A DNA stretch of 6,451 nucleotides. Source: a bacterium (GTDB lineage: Bacteria > BMS3Abin14). A model generated the notes under the pieces. That model was not told where the DNA came from, searched no databases, and was given only the letters and a program-made list of their open reading frames with translations. Of the stretch, positions 1 through 6,451 are shown piece after piece. Position numbers and translations under genes: made by a program. The stretch lies in assembly GCA_020352595.1 (NCBI GenBank), contig CP070682.1, positions 333,367 to 339,817 of the forward strand. Reading direction: 5' to 3'. How positions within the stretch are numbered: position 1 is the stretch's first letter; each line of letters starts with the position of its first letter.

Positions 1-11
1 AGTGTAAACAT

Positions 12-22
12 TGGTCCGACCA
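12..22. promoter_or_regulatory. FadR-family operator, site 1 (perfect palindrome)
   Basis: TGGTCCGACCA is a perfect 11-base palindrome around a central C, and it fits the TNGTCNGACNA pattern known for FadR-subfamily GntR repressors. A repressor of exactly this subfamily is encoded two genes downstream, so autoregulation of the operon is the simplest reading. It is the best of three sites in the leader and lies 24 bases, centre to centre, from site 2. Binding is inferred, not shown. Confidence 0.72.
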
Positions 23-35
23 TCCGACCTTATAT

Positions 36-46
36 TGGCCAGACCA
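36..46. promoter_or_regulatory. FadR-family operator, site 2
   Basis: TGGCCAGACCA matches the site 1 palindrome with four of five arm pairs intact; the C39/A43 pair is broken. It keeps the full GACCA right half. The AT-rich TATATT at 31-36 touches its left edge and could be part of a promoter -10 region, in which case a bound repressor would block RNA polymerase. No well-spaced -35 element is visible for it. Confidence 0.6.
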
Positions 47-50
47 TTAA

Positions 51-84
51 GCCAGCAATGGCAGTGCCTCCATAAGAGGCTGGC
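51..84 (+). other. Leader hairpin between operator sites 2 and 3
   Basis: GCCTC (66-70) pairs perfectly with GAGGC (76-80) around the loop CATAA. GCCA (51-54) can extend the stem with TGGC (81-84), leaving an asymmetric internal bulge. No U-tract follows, so it does not look like an intrinsic terminator. If transcription starts upstream of it, it would be a 5' untranslated-region structure. The left arm contains CCTCC (67-71), which could pair with Shine-Dalgarno-like sequences. Any regulatory role is speculative. Confidence 0.35.
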
Positions 85-101
85 AATTTAAGGCAAAGGA
101 A

Positions 102-112
102 TGGTCGGACAA
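102..112. promoter_or_regulatory. FadR-family operator, site 3
   Basis: TGGTCGGACAA fits TNGTCNGACNA completely and has four of five palindromic arm pairs; only G103/A111 fails. It sits 25 bases before the chosen ATG of the AAA+ ATPase gene, 66 bases centre to centre from site 2. A repressor here could act as a roadblock or help form a loop with sites 1 and 2. Three sites of one type in a 137-base leader are unlikely to be chance, though this site is weaker than site 1. Confidence 0.55.
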
Positions 113-126
113 GTAAGCCACCCACC

Positions 127-131
127 AGGGG
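127..131 (+). promoter_or_regulatory. Ribosome binding site that decides the ATPase start
   Basis: AGGGG lies six bases before ATG 138 but only three before the adjoining in-frame GTG at 135. The spacing favours ATG 138, which removes one residue from the longest possible reading frame. Confidence 0.6.
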
Positions 132-137
132 CCGGTG

Positions 138-2303
138 ATGAAAACGAGAGTGAAACTACAAGATGAAGTTTCCCTTCGCGTCACCAAAGCCTTCATCGAG
201 GATGAGGGCAAGGGGCTTGCGCGCGCGGATGCGGGCGTCCTCCAGACCCTGGGAGCGCAGCCCGGGGATGTCCTCCTCGTCACGGGACGCCGGTCCACGG
301 CGGCGCGCGCCGGGCAGACGACCTCAGAATATTCCGATCAGAACCTCGTCCAGATAGACGGCATAACCAGGGACAACGCCCAGGTGTCCGTGGACGAGTG
401 GTGCACCGTCAAGAAGGTCCCGTTCAAACAGGCCGAAAGCGTCCTGCTCACCCCGGTGGAGGCCACGGCGCAGATACCGGGGGATGCCGAGATCCCTCAC
501 ATCCTGCAGCTTCTGGCAGGGCTCAACGTCGTCATAGGGGACAGGATCCAGGTGGTTCTTTTCGGGACACGGCCCCAGTTCTTCATCGTGGAGGGAGCCA
601 GCCCCCGCGGTGTGGTCCGCATCACCCCCAACACGACCCTGTCCTTCCGCAGTTCCGATTATTCCCATGAGAAATCCACCAGGACCTCCTACGAGGACAT
701 CGGAGGCCTTGACTCCGAACTCGGGCTGGTCCGCGAGATGATCGAACTTCCGCTGAAATTCCCCGAACTGTTCACGGAGCTGGGCATCGATCCCCCCAAG
801 GGGGTCCTGTTGTCAGGCCCTCCGGGGACGGGCAAGACCCTGGTGGCGAGGACCATCTCCAACGAGGTCAGGGCGCACTTCATCCACGTCAACGGCCCGG
901 AGATCATCCACAAGTTCTACGGGGAGAGCGAGGCCAAGCTCAGGCAGGTCTTCGAGGAGGCCCGCAGGAACGCGCCCAGCATCATCTTCCTGGACGAGAT
1001 CGACGCCCTCGCGCCCAGGAGGGCGCAGGTGATCGGGGACGTGGAAAAGAGGGTGGTGGCCCAGCTCCTCGCCCTCATGGACGGTCTCGTTTCCAGGGGG
1101 GAGGTCGTGATCATCGGCGCCACCAACATGCCCGAACTCATCGATCCGGCGCTGCGGCGCCCCGGACGGTTCGACAGGGAGATCAGCATCGGCGCCCCCG
1201 GAAGGTCCGGGCGTCTGCAGATCCTCAAGATCCACTCCCGCAAGATGCCCCTTGCCGACGATGTGGATCTCGATCGTCTGGCCGAGATCACCCACGGTTA
1301 CGTCGGGGCCGACATCGCGGCCCTGTGCAAGGAGGCGGGCATGGCGGCGTTAAGGCGCATCATGCCCGGCATAAAGTTCGAAGTGGACCTGAAACCTACC
1401 CTGGAAGCGGGGATGGACATCAAGATCACCGGGGACGACTTCCTGAACGCCTTCAAGGCCGTGGAGCCGACCTCAACAAGGGAATTCCTCATCGAAAGAC
1501 CCCGCGTGGCCTTTGCCGACGTGGGAGGTCTGGAGGAGATCAAGCAGAAGCTCCTCTCCATCGCCCAGCTGCCCCTTCGCGACATGCCCGTGTTCTCCGC
1601 TTCCAGGGTGGGTCCTCCCAAAGGGGTCCTGCTGTCAGGGCCTTCCGGCACGGGCAAGACACTCATGGCCAGGGCGCTCTCCGGCGAGACGGGAATGACG
1701 CTCATCGTGGTCGATCCACCGACACTCCTCTCCAAATGGGTGGGGGAGTCGGAAAAGGGGCTCAGGGAAGTGTTCAAGCGAGCCAAGCAGGCCTCCCCGT
1801 GCATCCTCTTTTTCGATGAGATCGAGGCCATCGCCCCTGCCCGCACGGCGGAGGACGCCGGCAACGTCTCCCAGCGCATCGTCAGCCAGCTCTTCCGGGA
1901 GTTGGATGAACTTCACGGATCCCTGGGGGTCCTGGTCCTGGCTGCCACCAACCGCAGGGACCTGGTGGAGCCGGCGCTGCTCCGGGCCGGCAGGTTCGAC
2001 TACATCGTCGAGTTCCCGCTCCCCTCGAGGGATGAGAGGGCTCAGATCCTGGATTCCTACGTACGGTCCCTGCCGCTGGCCTCCAATATAGACATCGACG
2101 CCCTGGCCGACCTGAGCGACGGCTGGACGGGGGCCGACATAGAGGCTCTGTGCAAGAAGGCTGTCATGCTGGCTCTGGAGGAGTGCTTCGACAGCACGGG
2201 CAAGGTGGACTATTCCCGGTGTGCCGTCTCTTCGAGGCATTTCGAGCAGGCCGCCGGTCTCGGGACCAGCGTCACCTTGAAGTCACCGGCCGTCAAGCAC
2301 TGA
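138..2303 (+). CDS. CDC48/VAT-type AAA+ ATPase (double-ring protein unfoldase)
   Basis: A 721-residue ATPase of the CDC48/p97/VAT family, whose hexamers use ATP to unfold or extract proteins in the cytoplasm. Residues 5 to about 175 look like the CDC48 N-domain (double-psi barrel, with LRVTKAF and an IDGITRDNA motif). Domain D1 has Walker A GPPGTGKT (227-234), pore loop KFYGESE (259-265), Walker B IIFLDEID (282-289), sensor GATN (327-330) and arginine-finger segment RRPGRFD (340-346). Domain D2 has Walker A GPSGTGKT (501-508), pore loop KWVGESE (533-539), Walker B ILFFDEIE (556-563), AATN (602-605) and RAGRFD (616-621). Both rings keep catalytic residues and aromatic pore loops, as in archaeal VAT, so both should hydrolyse ATP and grip substrate. 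The length is close to VAT (about 745). The C-terminus lacks the hydrophobic-Tyr-X motif used to dock on proteasomes. It is first in the operon, 22 bases before the regulator. Its substrate is unknown. Confidence 0.93.
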   Translation: MKTRVKLQDEVSLRVTKAFIEDEGKGLARADAGVLQTLGAQPGDVLLVTGRRSTAARAGQTTSEYSDQNLVQIDGITRDNAQVSVDEWCTVKKVPFKQAESVLLTPVEATAQIPGDAEIPHILQLLAGLNVVIGDRIQVVLFGTRPQFFIVEGASPRGVVRITPNTTLSFRSSDYSHEKSTRTSYEDIGGLDSELGLVREMIELPLKFPELFTELGIDPPKGVLLSGPPGTGKTLVARTISNEVRAHFIHVNGPEIIHKFYGESEAKLRQVFEEARRNAPSIIFLDEIDALAPRRAQVIGDVEKRVVAQLLALMDGLVSRGEVVIIGATNMPELIDPALRRPGRFDREISIGAPGRSGRLQILKIHSRKMPLADDVDLDRLAEITHGYVGADIAALCKEAGMAALRRIMPGIKFEVDLKPTLEAGMDIKITGDDFLNAFKAVEPTSTREFLIERPRVAFADVGGLEEIKQKLLSIAQLPLRDMPVFSASRVGPPKGVLLSGPSGTGKTLMARALSGETGMTLIVVDPPTLLSKWVGESEKGLREVFKRAKQASPCILFFDEIEAIAPARTAEDAGNVSQRIVSQLFRELDELHGSLGVLVLAATNRRDLVEPALLRAGRFDYIVEFPLPSRDERAQILDSYVRSLPLASNIDIDALADLSDGWTGADIEALCKKAVMLALEECFDSTGKVDYSRCAVSSRHFEQAAGLGTSVTLKSPAVKH

Positions 2304-2325
2304 GCGAGAGGGTCTCTGGGAGATA

Positions 2326-3078
2326 GTGTTGGAGACGAAGAAGCAGCTGTTCAAACCCATAAAAAAGACCAGGGTCTACGAGGAGATCGTGGACAAGGTC
2401 AAGAACATGATCGAGAAGGGCCGCCTCAATTCCGGCGACCAGCTTCCCTCGGAGAGGGAGCTGGCCGAAGTCTTCAACGTGAGCCGGTCTTCCGTGCGCG
2501 AGGCTCTCCGCTCCCTGGAGAGCCAGGGGTTTCTGGAGAGCCGCCAGGGCGACGGGACCTACATCGCGCGCAAGCCGCTGGAGACGCTGGTCAACCCTCT
2601 CGCCAGCGTCATCTTCACCGAGAAAGACGGGCAGATGGAGCTGTTCGAGATGCGCAGGCTCATCGAACCTCACCTGGCGTACCTGGCTGCGGAGAGGGCG
2701 ACCGCTGAGGAGATCTCCATGCTCGAACAGGCCCTCGATCTGCAAGGGCAGAGGATTCTCGAGGGGGATACGGCCATGGATGTGGACAAGACGTTCCACT
2801 ACATCCTGGCGGAGGCCACGAAGAACAAGGTCCTGCTTCGCATCATCGACAACATCATGGACCTTCTGGCCGAGAGTCGCGACAAGTACCTTCAGGTCGA
2901 GGGCAGGCCCCAGAGATCGCTGGCCCGCCACAGGGAACTGCTAGAGGCCGTGAGGGAGCGCGATTGCGATCGTGCCGCTCAGGTCATGAGAGATCACCTG
3001 GAGGATATCGAGAACAGTCTCTTTGAGGCGAAAAGAAAGGAGGAACCTAAGGAAGGCGATGACGATGGGGGGGGATAG
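2326..3078 (+). CDS. GntR-family transcription regulator, FadR subfamily (FCD domain)
   Basis: A 250-residue DNA-binding regulator. The N-terminal winged helix-turn-helix spans about residues 17-80, with the typical PSERELAEVFNVSRSSVREA segment (41-60) and a wing ending in GDGTYI. The C-terminal FCD ligand domain, about 105-233, keeps the metal-binding set D154, H158, H202 and H224. FCD domains with this set often bind carboxylic acids through the metal, which fits an oxalate or other small-acid sensor; the ligand is inferred. The start is GTG 2326 after GGGAG (2318-2322), with short spacing; the next codon, TTG 2329, is better spaced and cannot be excluded. The last 17 residues are charged and end in DDDGGG, encoded over a run of eight G. 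The gene lies between the ATPase and the oxidoreductase genes, and matching operators stand at the head of the operon, so it probably represses all six genes. Confidence 0.92.
   Translation: MLETKKQLFKPIKKTRVYEEIVDKVKNMIEKGRLNSGDQLPSERELAEVFNVSRSSVREALRSLESQGFLESRQGDGTYIARKPLETLVNPLASVIFTEKDGQMELFEMRRLIEPHLAYLAAERATAEEISMLEQALDLQGQRILEGDTAMDVDKTFHYILAEATKNKVLLRIIDNIMDLLAESRDKYLQVEGRPQRSLARHRELLEAVRERDCDRAAQVMRDHLEDIENSLFEAKRKEEPKEGDDDGGG
3049..3067 (+). promoter_or_regulatory. Alternative start signal for the gamma subunit inside the regulator gene
   Basis: AAGGAAGG (3049-3056) stands eight bases before ATG 3065, with another ATG at 3059. Both are in frame with the gamma gene, and no stop lies between. 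Use of ATG 3065 would add 25 residues to gamma and overlap the regulator's 3' end. The extension does not resemble the usual gamma N-terminus, and the signal at 3123-3130 is stronger, so this is the minor option. Confidence 0.25.
3067..3074 (+). repeat. Run of eight G at the end of the regulator gene
   Basis: GGGGGGGG encodes the last glycine codons of the regulator, just before its TAG. Loss of one G would remove that stop and put the regulator in frame with the gamma gene, because that frame stays open to 3745. Such tracts can vary in replication, in ribosome slippage or by sequencing error; nothing here shows which applies. Confidence 0.6.
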
Positions 3079-3122
3079 AGGATCTGTCCCTGAAAGCGTT
3101 ATCCAGGTTGTTCATGGAGAAC

Positions 3123-3130
3123 AAAGGAGG
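3123..3130 (+). promoter_or_regulatory. Ribosome binding site that decides the gamma subunit start
   Basis: AAAGGAGG is a near-ideal Shine-Dalgarno sequence nine bases before ATG 3140. It supports starting gamma there, so that the first beta strand (VTIW) comes after six residues as is usual for the family, rather than at the upstream in-frame ATGs. Confidence 0.75.
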
Positions 3131-3139
3131 AAAAACGTT

Positions 3140-3745
3140 ATGGCAGAAGTAAAGCAAGTCACCATTTGGGCGAGGGGAGTGACCCAGGACATGGAAGGAC
3201 GCCACCTGTCGCTTCTCGTCGCGAATTCGGCGGACAAGGACGGCAAGTTCGTCCAGGCGTGGGACGACTATGCCGATCTGCCGGACAGGGTCGGCGTTCC
3301 CCTCAGGAAGTACGCGCGCATCAGCGAAGAGGAGATCGAGATGCGCTACGAGTACGAGAACAAGCAGCCCAACGTGGTCATCGTCATGGACGACACCATC
3401 ATCAAGGGCATGGACATTCTCCACGGCATGCCCAAGGGAGGCGTTCTCGTGGTCAACAGCAAGAGGTCGGCCGATGACCTGCTCAAATTCATCCCCAACA
3501 AGGAGCTGCTCAGCTCCATCACCGTGGTCGATGCCAGCGGCATCGCCGCCGATGTGGCCGTGGACTTCATGGGCTCCGAGGGCGGTGTCGAGGTGGCGGC
3601 CGTCGGCAAGGGGATCTCGGCGCCCCTCGCCGGAGCAGCGTCCAAGGCAACGGGTCTTCTGAAACTCGAGAGTGTCGTCGCGGTGGCGGCCAACAAGGAA
3701 GGCGTGAAGCAGGGTGCCGAAGCGGCCAAGGTCAAGAAGCTCTAG
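3140..3745 (+). CDS. Oxalate (2-oxoacid):ferredoxin oxidoreductase, gamma subunit
   Basis: A 201-residue protein of the gamma family of 2-oxoacid:acceptor oxidoreductases (domain III of one-chain pyruvate enzymes). Family traits include the opening strand VTIWARG (7-13), the KFVQAWDDYADLPDRVGVP stretch (36-54) where normal gamma has the YAQAFPxxGxERRGAP type of sequence, then VVIVMDDTII (79-88) and GGVLVVNSKRS (100-110). The hallmark GRGGQG loop near the N-terminus is missing; ARGVTQDMEG (11-20) stands in its place. In pyruvate enzymes this domain takes part in CoA binding, so its divergence suits an enzyme that releases CO2 without CoA, as oxalate oxidoreductase does. The C-terminal tail is rich in Ala, Lys and Gly. 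It precedes the delta gene by 28 bases. In Moorella OOR, as I recall, gamma and delta are one chain of about 315 residues, close to the 313 here for both. Subunit role is firm; substrate is inferred from alpha. Confidence 0.85.
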   Translation: MAEVKQVTIWARGVTQDMEGRHLSLLVANSADKDGKFVQAWDDYADLPDRVGVPLRKYARISEEEIEMRYEYENKQPNVVIVMDDTIIKGMDILHGMPKGGVLVVNSKRSADDLLKFIPNKELLSSITVVDASGIAADVAVDFMGSEGGVEVAAVGKGISAPLAGAASKATGLLKLESVVAVAANKEGVKQGAEAAKVKKL

Positions 3746-3773
3746 GTCCCGCCAAAGGAAAAAGGAGGATACG

Positions 3774-4112
3774 ATGTCCGATTTCAAGTTCAAGATCCCG
3801 AAACACCTCGAGGTTCCCATGGGCGCCGTCATCCCGGCGCCGGTGAAGGAGAACCCCGGGATGATCACCGGAAACTGGCGGACCGAGAGGCCCGTCATCG
3901 ATCACGAAGCGTGCACCCTGTGCCTGAACTGCTTCATCTTCTGCCCGGATGCCTGCTGGCACCTGGACGAGAAGACGGAGAAGATGATGTGGAACGCCAG
4001 GTACTGCAAGGGCTGCATGATCTGCGTCAACGAGTGCCCGGCAGACTGCCTCACCCCGCAGAACGAGCTCGATTTTCCAAAGGGTGTGGTCCGTCTGGAC
4101 AAACCGTTCTAA
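3774..4112 (+). CDS. Oxalate (2-oxoacid):ferredoxin oxidoreductase, delta subunit (2x[4Fe-4S] ferredoxin)
   Basis: A 112-residue ferredoxin-like subunit that carries electrons from the thiamine site of beta out to soluble ferredoxin. Two classic cluster motifs are intact: C47-x2-C50-x2-C53-x3-C57-P and C78-x2-C81-x2-C84-x3-C88-P, each expected to ligate a [4Fe-4S] centre with the last Cys swapped between clusters. C61 and C92 are extra cysteines just after each motif. The 46-residue N-terminal extension, with GNWRTERPVID (33-43), is typical of PorD-type delta subunits, which wrap on to the complex. The start ATG 3774 follows AAAGGAGG (3761-3768, allowing one mismatch at the end) with normal spacing; the longer in-frame start at 3714 lies inside gamma and is rejected. 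It is followed after 15 bases by alpha, whose own Shine-Dalgarno begins right after the delta stop. Confidence 0.93.
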   Translation: MSDFKFKIPKHLEVPMGAVIPAPVKENPGMITGNWRTERPVIDHEACTLCLNCFIFCPDACWHLDEKTEKMMWNARYCKGCMICVNECPADCLTPQNELDFPKGVVRLDKPF

Positions 4113-4127
4113 GGGGAGGTTGATAAC

Positions 4128-6363
<2,236 letters not shown>

Positions 6364-6394
6364 GACCGGCAAATGTTAGTTTATCTATTTTGTC

Positions 6395-6416
6395 GGAATA
6401 TCGTCCTTGATATTCC
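6395..6416 (+). other. Perfect hairpin in the AT-rich tail after the operon
   Basis: GGAATATC (6395-6402) and GATATTCC (6409-6416) form a perfect eight-base stem around the loop GTCCTT. The 88-base tail (6364-6451) is AT-rich, unlike the genes, and shows no coding. The place, 31 bases after the beta stop, suits a terminator or 3'-end stabiliser. However, the stem is AT-rich and AGGAGGAATG rather than a U-run follows, so intrinsic termination is doubtful on either strand. Confidence 0.4.
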
Positions 6417-6451
6417 AGGAGGAATGTAGTTAATTTAGTCAACAAACCGGC

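Noticed and set aside
11..36. Promoter made of TTGGTC (11-16) and TATATT (31-36)
   Set aside because: The spacer is only 14 bases and the -35 match is poor. A promoter is expected in this leader but cannot be pinned down.
101..166. Possible 21-codon leader peptide from ATG 101, overlapping the ATPase start
   Set aside because: AAAGGA touches the ATG with no spacing, the ATG overlaps operator site 3, and the peptide shows no regulatory composition such as repeated codons.
138..2303. Proteasome-activating ATPase (PAN/Mpa type)
   Set aside because: The protein has two AAA domains and a CDC48 N-domain, lacks an N-terminal coiled coil, and its C-terminus (SPAVKH) is not a hydrophobic-Tyr-X docking tail.
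3023..3139. Longest reading frame for gamma, starting at 3023
   Set aside because: It begins deep in the regulator gene. The strong Shine-Dalgarno at 3123-3130 and the expected position of the first beta strand support ATG 3140.
3714..3773. Longer N-terminus for delta from 3714
   Set aside because: It lies within the gamma gene, translates to a low-complexity Arg/Ser-rich stretch, and AAAGGAGG precedes ATG 3774.
6408..6436. Promoter made of TTGATA (6408-6413) and TAATTT (6431-6436)
   Set aside because: The -35 match and the 17-base spacer are good, but the -10 matches only three of six and the element falls inside the hairpin; AT-rich chance is likely.

Overview
The window holds one densely packed, single-strand set of six genes from a GC-rich bacterium. 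The bacterial signs are strong purine-rich Shine-Dalgarno sites before most genes, GTG as well as ATG starts, and a GntR/FadR-type repressor. The two oxygen-sensitive iron-sulfur proteins and the ferredoxin-linked 2-oxoacid oxidoreductase point to an anaerobe. A phylum cannot be assigned from the sequence alone; Desulfobacterota-like or acetogen-like lineages are guesses.

Layout: 1-137 is a leader with three copies of a FadR-family operator (TNGTCNGACNA type) and a hairpin. 138-2303 encodes a double-ring CDC48/VAT-type AAA+ unfoldase. 2326-3078 encodes a FadR-subfamily (FCD) transcription regulator. 3140-3745, 3774-4112, 4128-5318 and 5383-6363 encode the gamma, delta, alpha and beta subunits of a thiamine-diphosphate 2-oxoacid:ferredoxin oxidoreductase. 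6364-6451 is an AT-rich tail with a perfect hairpin and no gene. Gaps are 15-64 bases with no convincing internal terminator, so the six genes look like one operon.

The main result is the identity of the oxidoreductase. Automated annotation would call it pyruvate:ferredoxin oxidoreductase, but the alpha subunit carries Arg31 where pyruvate enzymes have the substrate-binding Thr of YPITPS. It also has Arg109, Asp112 and Phe117. These are, from memory, the active-site and switch-loop residues, at the same numbers, of the structurally studied oxalate oxidoreductase (OOR) of Moorella thermoacetica. The gamma subunit has lost the family's GxGGQG motif, which fits an enzyme that needs no CoA. I therefore read the cluster as an OOR (oxalate + 2 oxidised ferredoxin -> 2 CO2 + 2 reduced ferredoxin), with gamma and delta as separate genes.

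Working model (inference): the FadR-type protein senses oxalate or a related acid and represses the operon from the leader operators. The CDC48-like ATPase, made from the same transcript, would remodel or clear the enzyme or another target under the same conditions. The unfoldase-OOR pairing is the part most likely to be undescribed.
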